Assembly: GCA_023253495.1 (NCBI GenBank) | Contig: JALRGF010000482.1 | Coordinates: 1-7,626, forward strand | Direction of reading: 5' to 3' | Length of the DNA: 7,626 nucleotides | Origin: Verrucomicrobiales bacterium | GTDB lineage: Bacteria > Verrucomicrobiota > Verrucomicrobiia > Verrucomicrobiales > V1-33 | In this document: positions 1-5,534 of the stretch, piece by piece | Position numbering within the stretch: position 1 is the stretch's first letter | Layout: the number at the start of each line of letters is the position of its first letter | The notes under the pieces: generated by a model | What the model saw: the letters and a program-made list of their open reading frames with translations, nothing else | Told to the model about the DNA's origin: nothing | The model's database searches: none | Made by a program: the position numbers and the translations under genes

Positions 1-260
1 TGCGGCGTCATCAGCACGACGCGGGAGCCGTCGCGACGCAACTCCCCGACCGCCCGGAAAAACGGCTCGCAGGTCATGACCATGCCGGGGCCGCCCCCGA
101 ACGGCACGTCATCCACCCGGTGATGCTTGTCGGTGCTCCACTGCCGCAGGTCATGGACGCGCAGGACGGCCCGGCCCTCGTCCAACGCCCGTCCGATGAT
201 GCTCTGGCCCAGCGGGACCCGCACCATGTCGGGAAACAGCGTCAAGACATCAATCTCCAT
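1..260 (-). CDS. trmD: tRNA (guanine-N1)-methyltransferase TrmD, N-terminal part (3' end outside window)
   Basis: TrmD transfers a methyl group from S-adenosylmethionine to N1 of G37, next to the anticodon, in tRNAs that would otherwise slip by +1. It is a cytoplasmic SPOUT-family (trefoil-knot) enzyme that acts as a dimer. The visible 86 codons start MEIDVLTLFPDM, the usual TrmD opening. They contain the family's substrate-binding segment at about residues 43-60: TDKHHRVDD followed by VPFGGGPGM, which corresponds to DRHRTVDDRPYGGGPGM in E. coli. The knot that binds AdoMet lies mostly beyond the window edge. The ATG at 260-258 is the natural start. There is no obvious Shine-Dalgarno, and it lies only 19 bases after the prfB stop codon, so the two genes are probably co-transcribed. 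In many bacteria trmD sits with rpsP, rimM and rplS; here its upstream neighbour is prfB instead. Identification is firm; only completeness of the gene is unknown. Confidence 0.95.
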   Translation of the reverse strand, partial: MEIDVLTLFPDMVRVPLGQSIIGRALDEGRAVLRVHDLRQWSTDKHHRVDDVPFGGGPGMVMTCEPFFRAVGELRRDGSRVVLMTP

Positions 261-279
261 CGGCCGCGCGTGCGTCGCC

Positions 280-1429
280 CTACTCGGGCAGCCCGTCATC
301 GCCCTCCGCCGTCCGCCCGCGCAGCTTGGCTTCGATGAACCCGTCAATGTCCCCGTCCATCACCGCGGCCACCGCGCTGGTGACATGACCGGTGCGATGG
401 TCCTTCACCATCTGGTACGGCTGGAACACGTACGAGCGGATCTGATTGCCCCAGGAAATGTCCCCCTTCTCGCCGTAGAGCCGCTCACCCTCGGCTTTCT
501 GCTTCTCCTCCTCGATCAGATACAGCTTGGCCTTGAGCATCTTCATGGCCAGTTCCCGGTTGCGTCCCTGGGTGCGCTCGACCTGGCACGACACCACCAC
601 CCCCGACGGCTTGTGGTACAGGCGCACCGCCGTCTCCACCTTGTTGACGTTCTGGCCGCCCTTGCCGCCGGAGCGGAACGTCTCCAGCTCGACATCGGCC
701 TCGTTGATCTCGATGTTGATGTCGTCGTCCACCTCCGGGGTCACGTCCACGCTGGCAAACGACGTGTGCCGCCGCTTCTGCGAGTCAAACGGACTGATCC
801 GCACCAGCCGGTGCACCCCGGTCTCGTTCTTGAGGTACCCGAACGCGTACTCGCCGACAATCCGCAGCGTGGCCGACCGGATGCCCGCCGGATCCTCCTC
901 CTGGATGTCCACCGTCTCCACCTTGAACCCGTCCCGCTCCGCCCACCGGACATACATGCGGTACAGCATGTCCGCCCAGTCACACGCCTCCGCCCCTCCC
1001 GCCCCGGCATGAATGGTCACGAACGCATGGTGCGTGTCCTGTTTGCCGGACATCAGGATCTTCAGTTCAAAATCATCCAGCGCCCGGCCCAGCGCCTGCC
1101 ACTCTGCCGTCGCCTCCGCCGCCAGCGCCGTGTCCGTCTCATCAGCCGCACACAGCTCCAGCATCACCTCAAAGTCGTCGACCCGCGTCTCCATCGACCG
1201 CAGCGGGCCGAGCTTGCGCTTGATGTCGTTGGCCTCGGCAATCGCCGCCTTGGCTTTGTTCTGATCGTCCCAGAATCCGGGAGCGGTCATCAGCGCTTCG
1301 AGTTCCGCAAGGCGGCGGTCCAGTGCCGCGACGTCAAAGATACCTCCGCAGGCCGCCCAGGCGCTCACGGAGCGAGGCGGTGTCAAAGGCGGAAACATCC
1401 AGGGGCTTGATGACAGCAGGCGTGTTCAT
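280..1429 (-). CDS. prfB: Peptide chain release factor 2 (RF2), made by programmed +1 frameshift
   Basis: RF2 reads UGA and UAA stop codons in the ribosomal A site and triggers release of the finished protein. The gene has two frames. Frame 0 runs from ATG 1429-1427 for 31 codons (MNTPAVIKPL...LRRYL) to an in-frame TGA at 1336-1334. Skipping one base gives the main frame, 1335 to the TAG at 280. The joined product is 382 residues (E. coli RF2 has 365). Diagnostic motifs in joined numbering are the stop-codon-reading tripeptide SPF at 212-214 and the peptidyl-transfer GGQ at 257-259 within SGGKGGQNVNKVETAVRL. SPF rather than PxT distinguishes RF2 from RF1. The N-terminal half is the usual helical domain (FWDDQNKAK region). 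A second in-frame ATG at 1453 would add 8 residues; neither start has a good Shine-Dalgarno, and 1429 is chosen because it gives the length nearer to the family. trmD follows after 19 bases. Expression should be autoregulated by the frameshift. Confidence 0.97.
1333..1348 (-). promoter_or_regulatory. RF2 programmed +1 frameshift site
   Basis: Read on the minus strand the site is CGGAGG-TAT-CTT-TGA-C. It has all parts of the well-known bacterial prfB recoding signal: an internal Shine-Dalgarno-like GGAGG three bases before the slippery CTT leucine codon, an in-frame TGA at 1336-1334, and a following C that weakens termination. In E. coli the equivalent is AGGGGG-TAT-CTT-TGA-C. When RF2 is scarce the ribosome pauses at the UGA, tRNA-Leu slips from CUU to UUU, and translation continues in the +1 frame to make full RF2. 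When RF2 is abundant, a 31-residue peptide is released. The shift is needed because the frame containing SPF and GGQ has no suitable start matching the N-terminus in frame 0. Confidence 0.96.
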
Positions 1430-1520
1430 GGAAAGCGGGAAGATGCCGCACATCGCCACGCCCGCAACCGCAACCGAGCCGAATCCGCCAACACCGGACA
1501 CACCCGGTCGCCCATCAGAA

Positions 1521-1559
1521 GGCGGGACAGACAGGCGGGACAGACAGGCGGGACGGGCG
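1521..1559. repeat. 13-bp tandem repeat, three units
   Basis: The unit GGCGGGACAGACA occurs exactly at 1521-1533 and 1534-1546. A third unit at 1547-1559 shares its first eight bases and then diverges (GGCGGGACGGGCG). It lies about 90 bases upstream of the prfB start, so it would fall within a prfB leader transcribed from further up. The unit is not a multiple of three, which argues against a coding origin. Function is unknown; a simple slippage-generated satellite is the plainest explanation. Confidence 0.85.
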
Positions 1560-1625
1560 AGGTGAGACCGGACTTCCGTGAGCGGTAGGCTCGTCCATGG
1601 CTCAGGCCGTTCCTCGCCTCCTCTT

Positions 1626-1679
1626 GGGCATGCCCCGGGCGCAAGCCCGCCTTTGGGAGTGCGGTGGCTGCGACACCGC
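1626..1679. repeat. Cluster of three hairpin-forming palindromes
   Basis: Three perfect inverted repeats lie close together. GGGCATGCCC (1626-1635) is self-complementary. CGGGC-GCAA-GCCCG (1636-1649) has a five-pair stem closed by a GNRA-type tetraloop. GCGGTG-gctgcga-CACCGC (1661-1679) has a six-pair stem with a seven-base loop. TTTGGG occurs on both sides of the third hairpin (1652-1657 and 1680-1685). The layout resembles dispersed REP-like intergenic elements. From memory I associate a core of the form GGAGTGCGG...CCGCTTT with verrucomicrobial intergenic regions, but I cannot verify that here. It could also be an RNA-level structure in the prfB leader. Confidence 0.6.
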
Positions 1680-1749
1680 TTTGGGTCGGGGCCGGCACGA
1701 CGGCCCGCGATTCCCCCCGGGAGAGACCCGCGCCCGAAAGGCCGCCTCT

Positions 1750-1779
1750 CCCGAAAAGGCGCGTCCCGAAGAGGCGCGT
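1750..1779. repeat. 15-bp tandem repeat, two units
   Basis: CCCGAAAAGGCGCGT at 1750-1764 is followed directly by CCCGAAGAGGCGCGT at 1765-1779, with one mismatch. A more distant relative beginning CCCGAAAGGC starts at 1733. Because the unit is five codons long, it creates a repeated RLFGT peptide in one minus-strand frame, but that frame shows no sign of being a real gene. Confidence 0.75.
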
Positions 1780-1877
1780 CCCCAGCCCGGTCGGGCGTCG
1801 CCCCGGCAGAGCCGTCAGGCACGCCGCTCGAGGTGGCGGAAAAGTTTCCGGCCTCACACGTCCTCACCGCCAGCGCG

Positions 1878-1931
1878 CCTGGAGGGCGCGCCCCACCTCC
1901 CATGCCCGGAGGGCCCAGCTCACCTCGCCTG
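1878..1931. repeat. 27-bp tandem repeat, block 1 (two units)
   Basis: Two adjoining 27-base units lie at 1878-1904 and 1905-1931. Each opens with CCYGGAGGGC and has CACCTC at unit positions 17-22, so GGAGG near the start of a unit can pair with CCTCC or CCTC near its end. The first unit closely matches the unit at 2098-2124 and the second matches the unit at 2125-2151. This suggests that a pair of units was copied as a block. A degenerate continuation (TCCTACCTCC) follows at 1932. Confidence 0.85.
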
Positions 1932-1960
1932 TCCTACCTCCAACGTCTCTTCTCCACACA

Positions 1961-1973
1961 CGGGCATGGGAGG
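1961..1973. repeat. Inverted copy of the 27-bp repeat junction
   Basis: CGGGCATGGGAGG here is the exact reverse complement of CCTCCCATGCCCG, the unit-to-unit junction of the 27-bp repeats at 1896-1908 and at 2116-2128. A transcript through the region could therefore form a 13-pair stem with either copy, with loops of 52 or 142 bases. Whether this is functional or a relic of repeat shuffling cannot be told from the sequence. Confidence 0.7.
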
Positions 1974-2070
1974 CATGTCCGTGGCACACACGCTCACGGC
2001 TGGCGCCCGGGGCGCGCACAAGAAAAGGCGGGGAACGGGCCGCACAGTGGACACGCCCGCCGTGCGCGCG

Positions 2071-2178
2071 CCCGGAGGGCGCGCCCCACCTCGTACACCC
2101 GGAGGGCGCGTCGCACCTCCCATGCCCGGAGGGCCCGCCTCACCTCGGACGCCCGGAGGTTCCGCCCCATTTTGCTCT
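2071..2178. repeat. 27-bp tandem repeat, block 2 (three full units plus a degenerate one)
   Basis: Units lie at 2071-2097, 2098-2124 and 2125-2151, each starting CCCGGAGGG and carrying CACCTC near the end. A fourth at 2152-2178 starts CCCGGAGGT and decays after about 19 bases. It begins 17 bases after the stop codon of the minus-strand TPR-redoxin gene, so it would be transcribed in that gene's 3' region. The GGAGG and CCTC(C) arms can form alternating stems within and between units, which could stabilise or end the transcript. There is no U-tract. The 27-base length keeps reading frames open, which explains the repetitive predicted peptides on both strands. Confidence 0.88.
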
Positions 2179-2195
2179 CGGCATCTTGTGCGGCC

Positions 2196-4481
2196 TCAGC
2201 GACCGGCAACAGCCGCCGAGTCCACGGGCAGGGCGAGCAGGCGCTTCGCTTCCTCGAGGAGAAACTCTGACCGCATGAATGGCTCGAAGCTGATGTGCTG
2301 CCAGCGGATCAGCCCGCGGCCGTCGACCACAAACACCCCGTGCAGCGGCTGTGATTCGAAGTCGTCGTAGGCCCGGAAAGCCCGGAAGGCGTCCTGTTTA
2401 TCATCGGAGAGAATGGGAAACGGAAATGTTTTTCCGTCCTTGGCGAGGGTGGCGCGCAGGCCTTCGGCGGAGTCCAGACTGACCGCGTGCAGCGGCAACC
2501 CGGCAGCGGCGAAGGCCTCGGCATGAGGAGCCAGGCTGTTGAGCTGTTCCATGCAGTGGGTGCATTCGTGACCGAGGAAGAAGACGAGCACATACGCCCG
2601 GCCGGCGAGGGCGGCCGATGATTGCGCCTGGCCGTCCAATCCGGCCAGCGACCACTGGGGTGCCGGAAACGGCGACCAGTGCGCGGGACCGAGGTCGTCC
2701 AGTGGCGGCCGTCCGGCGAGGGTGGAAGGTTTCCGGGCGGCGGCGGCCTGCTCGGCGGCGGCGGTCCGTTCGGCTTCGCGAGCCTTGGTATCCCAGCCGT
2801 CCCAGACGTCCCAGCCGTCGGCGCCGGCCTTGGCCAGCACCTGATCGAGAATGGCGGCGTGCCGGTGGGCCGGCATCCACTGGCCGGGCGCCCCGGTCGC
2901 CGCCCGCTGCGCGATTTCCAGCGCCGGCGCCCACTCGCCGGCTGCCGCATGATACCCGGCCAGACGCGTCTCGGGCACCCCGCGCAACTCGGGCAGCCGC
3001 GCCCGGACCGCCGCCAGATCACCGGAGGCCAGCTTTTCCGCCACGCCCAGCTCGGCGGCCGCCTCCCGCACCCGGGTGATCGGGTCATGGAAATTCTGCG
3101 CCGCCTGCTCCCGGGCCTTCGCAATCTCGTCCGCATTCTTGCCGCCTTCGCGATTTTTCTTTTCGGCGTCCGCCACCGCGGCGTCGCGCTTTTTCTGCAG
3201 CTCGTTTTCGCGCTCGTGCAGGGCGACCAGGCGCCGCAGTCCGCCGAGGGTATCGCCGGTGGCAAAGGCGGCCAGCCCGGTCAGGCGGGCAATTTCGATG
3301 TCCTCGCGTTCATCGCCGACCGAGGCGAGGTACGGGGTCGACGCCAGATCGGCGGTTTCTTTCCACAGCTCGAGGGTCGAGAGCGTCCAGAGCAGCCGGC
3401 GCCGGCCTTCAGCGAACGACGACCCGTCGCGCGCCCAGTCCTGGGAGGCGACGTTGCCGCCGGTTTTGCCCCGCGGGATGCGCGGCAGCTCGATGAGGTT
3501 TTTGGACAGGGCGAGGGCGTCCGCGGCGCGGCCCATGTAAACATAGTCTTCCACCAGCCAGCCGTTGTTGTGGGCGTAGTTGTGGATTTCATCCGGCAGC
3601 ACCCGGAACCGGGCCATGTGGGCGTGGTCGACGCGCGCGCTCGCCTCCTGCTGCCAGGCGGCGTCGGCATACCGCTTGAGCGAGGAGTAGGTATGGCCGG
3701 GCATGTGCCAGTTGTGCGCGATTCCGGGGGCGGCGGCCCCGAGGGCGTCGGCTGAATCCACGGCGCGCTCATCTTTTTCCCCGTTCCAGAGGTGAATGCG
3801 GTAGTGGTGGATGCCGGGGTGCTGCGGCGCCTTGGCCAGTACGTCCCGCGCCAGCGCGTCCACACTGAGATGGCTGGTGATCTTGATCCCGGCGTAGGCG
3901 TCGCTGCGCCAGATGCGCCCGACCAGAAACGCCTTGGCCTCCACGTCGTCGGGATGATCAGTCACAATCTGTTCCCAGTCGCGGACGAGGTTGCGCAGCC
4001 GCGCCTTTTCGTCGTCGCCGCCTTTGCGCTGTTCGTAAAAATCGGAGAGCGACTGCATCCACGCGTTCTCCAGGGGCGTCAGGTGGTCGCGTTTCTTCGC
4101 CATGCCGCCGGCCATGAGCAGTTTCGCCCTCTTGGGGTTTTCCACATTGGCCATGGCCATTCCCCACCATGCCATCGCGCACTCGGGATCATGCTTGAGC
4201 ACCTGCCGGAACGATCGCTCCGCCTCCAGAAACCAGAACCCGTGCAGCTGTACGACCCCCTGGTCAAAAAACTGCTGCGCCTCCGCGCTCGCCGTGGTCA
4301 CCGGAAAATGACACAATCCGGCCACCCCCGGCAGGAGAACCGCCGCCTGCCTCGGCCCTTCGTCAAAGGCCTCCCCCGCCACCGAATGGCCGGCGGGCTC
4401 GCCGGCCGGCGGATGATCAGCCCGAGCCCGGGAAACCACCGCCACGGCCAGAGCCGCACATACAGGAATCAACTGTCGCAT
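2196..4481 (-). CDS. Exported TPR-like protein with C-terminal thioredoxin/peroxiredoxin-like domain
   Basis: This 761-residue protein probably acts outside the cytoplasm; its substrate is unknown. Residues 1-21 form a signal peptide with a hydrophobic stretch and a likely cut after ARA. Residues about 55-420 resemble a TPR family that opens HFPVTTAS.EAQQFFDQG and continues EAERSFRQVLKHDPECAMAWWGMAMA (65-111). It later carries HHYRIHLW (225-232) and HNWHMPGHTYSSL (256-268), which match the HYYIHA and HMPxHIY-type motifs of that family as I recall them. A charged, probably coiled segment spans about 420-462. Residues about 605-755 form an AhpC/TSA-like fold: VLVFFLGHECTHCMEQL puts a CxxC pair at Cys640 and Cys643, followed by AVSLDS and FPILSDD and then GVFVVDGRGLIRWQHI. 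The pair suggests thiol-disulfide exchange or peroxide reduction. The ATG at 4481 lacks a clear Shine-Dalgarno but precedes the signal peptide directly. An 80-base gap separates it from the YheT gene. The domain call is firm; the exact role is open. Confidence 0.88.
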   Translation of the reverse strand: MRQLIPVCAALAVAVVSRARADHPPAGEPAGHSVAGEAFDEGPRQAAVLLPGVAGLCHFPVTTASAEAQQFFDQGVVQLHGFWFLEAERSFRQVLKHDPECAMAWWGMAMANVENPKRAKLLMAGGMAKKRDHLTPLENAWMQSLSDFYEQRKGGDDEKARLRNLVRDWEQIVTDHPDDVEAKAFLVGRIWRSDAYAGIKITSHLSVDALARDVLAKAPQHPGIHHYRIHLWNGEKDERAVDSADALGAAAPGIAHNWHMPGHTYSSLKRYADAAWQQEASARVDHAHMARFRVLPDEIHNYAHNNGWLVEDYVYMGRAADALALSKNLIELPRIPRGKTGGNVASQDWARDGSSFAEGRRRLLWTLSTLELWKETADLASTPYLASVGDEREDIEIARLTGLAAFATGDTLGGLRRLVALHERENELQKKRDAAVADAEKKNREGGKNADEIAKAREQAAQNFHDPITRVREAAAELGVAEKLASGDLAAVRARLPELRGVPETRLAGYHAAAGEWAPALEIAQRAATGAPGQWMPAHRHAAILDQVLAKAGADGWDVWDGWDTKAREAERTAAAEQAAAARKPSTLAGRPPLDDLGPAHWSPFPAPQWSLAGLDGQAQSSAALAGRAYVLVFFLGHECTHCMEQLNSLAPHAEAFAAAGLPLHAVSLDSAEGLRATLAKDGKTFPFPILSDDKQDAFRAFRAYDDFESQPLHGVFVVDGRGLIRWQHISFEPFMRSEFLLEEAKRLLALPVDSAAVAGR
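2791..2817 (-). repeat. 9-bp in-frame microrepeat encoding DGW-DVW-DGW
   Basis: Plus-strand units TCCCAGCCG, TCCCAGACG, TCCCAGCCG lie head to tail inside the TPR-redoxin gene and encode a tryptophan- and aspartate-rich patch at residues 556-564. It sits in the linker between the helical region and the redoxin domain. The third unit is identical to the first, as expected from local duplication. Confidence 0.7.
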
Positions 4482-4536
4482 GCGGGATCGTCACCCAGCC
4501 CGCGCCCTCCCGCAAAGAAAGAAAGCTCGGGCATTT

Positions 4537-4553
4537 CCCGGTTCCCTCCCGGG
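4537..4553 (-). terminator. Weak hairpin after the YheT gene, possible attenuator
   Basis: CCCGG-ttccctc-CCGGG (plus-strand reading) can form a five-pair stem with a seven-base loop. It lies 8 bases past the YheT stop codon and about 55 bases before the TPR-redoxin start. No run of U follows on the minus strand, so this is not a standard intrinsic terminator. It marks the only sizeable gap in the right-hand gene cluster. I found no convincing promoter in the rest of the gap (4482-4561). Confidence 0.2.
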
Positions 4554-4561
4554 GTCGCCGC

Positions 4562-5530
4562 TCAGGCGACCTCCTCCAGAAACGTGGCCACCCGCCGCTC
4601 GTGCCACGGTTGCCGTCCGCGGCGCCAATCGAGAAAGCCCACGTGCCCGCCGTGCTCCGGGATTTCAAGATGCAGCCACGTGCCGGCCCGCGCCAGCTCC
4701 TCCGGAAACGACGGCCCGTCGAGCAGTGGGTCGTTGCGCGCGCTCAACAGGAGCGAGGGCACCGCCAATCGTGTCAGCAGCGGCCGCGCGCTGGCCCGCG
4801 CGTAATAATCCGCCGCCCCGGCAAACCCGTGCACCGGCGCGGTGATCCGCTCGTCGAATTCACGGATGGTCCGCACCGCACTCACCCCGTCGCCCCCGGC
4901 CAGACGCGCCCGCAACTCCGGGAACCGCCGCGCCTTGGCCAGCGTTTTGCCAACCAGCGTGCGCAGAAACCGCCGCTGGTACAACCGGTTCGCCGGTTCC
5001 TCGTCCAGACGGCGCGCGCTCGACGCGAGGTCGACCGGCGCCGAGATGGCGACGACCGCGGCCACCGACGCCGGCAGCCCCCCCTCGCCCGCCGCCTTCA
5101 GTGCGATGTTGCCGCCCAGACTGAACCCGGCCAGCACCACGCGGTCATACCCGCGCGCCACATGGGCCACCACCGCCCGCAGGTCGCCGGATTCGCCGCT
5201 GTGGTACGACCGCAACAGACGGTTCTCCACTCCGCCGCAACCGCGGTAGTTCCACCCGACCGCGTCCCAGCCGGCCCGCTGCAGGGTGCCGGCCAGCCCG
5301 CGCATGTAGCCGGCCTGCACCGACCCCTCCAGCCCGTGCGACAACACCGCCAGTCGACGGTGCCGCCGCGCCATCCATCGCAGGTCGACAAAATCGCCGT
5401 CAGCAAGCTCCAGCCGCTCAGCGGCCCCCCAGGCCGGCAGCACCCGCGGCAGCACCGCCGACAGAATCGTCTGCGTATGACCATCCCGCCACAACGGCGG
5501 CGCGCCATACGTGCTGGCTACCAGAGGCAT
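4562..5530 (-). CDS. YheT-family alpha/beta hydrolase
   Basis: This 322-residue protein belongs to the YheT (COG0429) group of cytoplasmic alpha/beta hydrolases, thought to be esterases of unknown natural substrate; the E. coli member is 340 residues. It begins with the family's entry motif PPLWRDGHTQTI (11-22), then LSHGLEGS (63-70, oxyanion region) and WNYRGCGG (93-100). The triad is visible: Ser137 in GFSLGGN, Asp267 in ARNDPLL, His296 in HGGHVGF. I chose ATG 5530-5528 because it leaves a 4-base gap after the previous gene and puts MPLVASTYGAPPLWRDGH at the start, as in relatives. An upstream start at 5590 would add 20 residues of unrelated sequence overlapping the neighbour. No hydrophobic signal is present. 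The tight spacing implies co-translation with the two genes before it. Family assignment is secure, substrate unknown. Confidence 0.93.
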   Translation of the reverse strand: MPLVASTYGAPPLWRDGHTQTILSAVLPRVLPAWGAAERLELADGDFVDLRWMARRHRRLAVLSHGLEGSVQAGYMRGLAGTLQRAGWDAVGWNYRGCGGVENRLLRSYHSGESGDLRAVVAHVARGYDRVVLAGFSLGGNIALKAAGEGGLPASVAAVVAISAPVDLASSARRLDEEPANRLYQRRFLRTLVGKTLAKARRFPELRARLAGGDGVSAVRTIREFDERITAPVHGFAGAADYYARASARPLLTRLAVPSLLLSARNDPLLDGPSFPEELARAGTWLHLEIPEHGGHVGFLDWRRGRQPWHERRVATFLEEVA

Positions 5531-5534
5531 CGGG

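Larger units (their letters stand above)
1430..2195. other. Repeat-filled intergenic region, no credible gene
   Basis: This 766-base stretch between the TPR-redoxin gene and prfB holds at least four kinds of short repeat, annotated separately (1521-1559, 1626-1679, 1750-1779, 1878-1931 with 2071-2178). Many open frames overlap here on both strands, but none has recognisable domains. They consist of R-, P-, G- and A-rich sequence in several frames at once, and several plus-strand frames run into the 3' end of the minus-strand TPR-redoxin gene. I read them as non-coding. I saw no tRNA cloverleaf, no convincing sigma-70-type promoter for prfB and no hairpin with a U-tract. A prfB promoter must lie here if prfB is not read through from upstream, but I cannot place it. 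Confidence 0.75.

Noticed and set aside
127..1410. 427-codon plus-strand open frame opposite prfB and trmD
   Set aside because: It is the antisense of two confidently identified genes; its protein is histidine-, leucine- and arginine-rich with no domain.
1430..1520. Promoter for prfB with TTGGCG or TTGCGG as -35
   Set aside because: No acceptable -10 element lies at the right distance on the minus strand, and such hexamers are frequent by chance in this composition.
1430..1903. Minus-strand frame open upstream of prfB, which would add up to 158 residues to the frame-0 leader
   Set aside because: It is translated 13- and 15-bp repeat with no similarity to RF2. The added length would be far outside the family. 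High GC and in-frame repeat length explain the lack of stops.
1878..2178. Possible CRISPR array
   Set aside because: The 27-bp units abut with no spacers of unique sequence, and unit sequence drifts; this is a tandem repeat.
1578..2370. Several long overlapping plus-strand open frames (204 to 257 codons)
   Set aside because: They occupy all three frames at once, are R/P/G/A-rich with no recognisable domain, consist partly of repeats and run into the 3' end of the minus-strand TPR-redoxin gene.
2622..3755. 377-codon plus-strand open frame, and the 318-codon minus-strand frame at 2309-3265, inside the TPR-redoxin gene
   Set aside because: Both are shadows of the real frame, with proline- and arginine-rich composition typical of off-frame GC-rich coding DNA.
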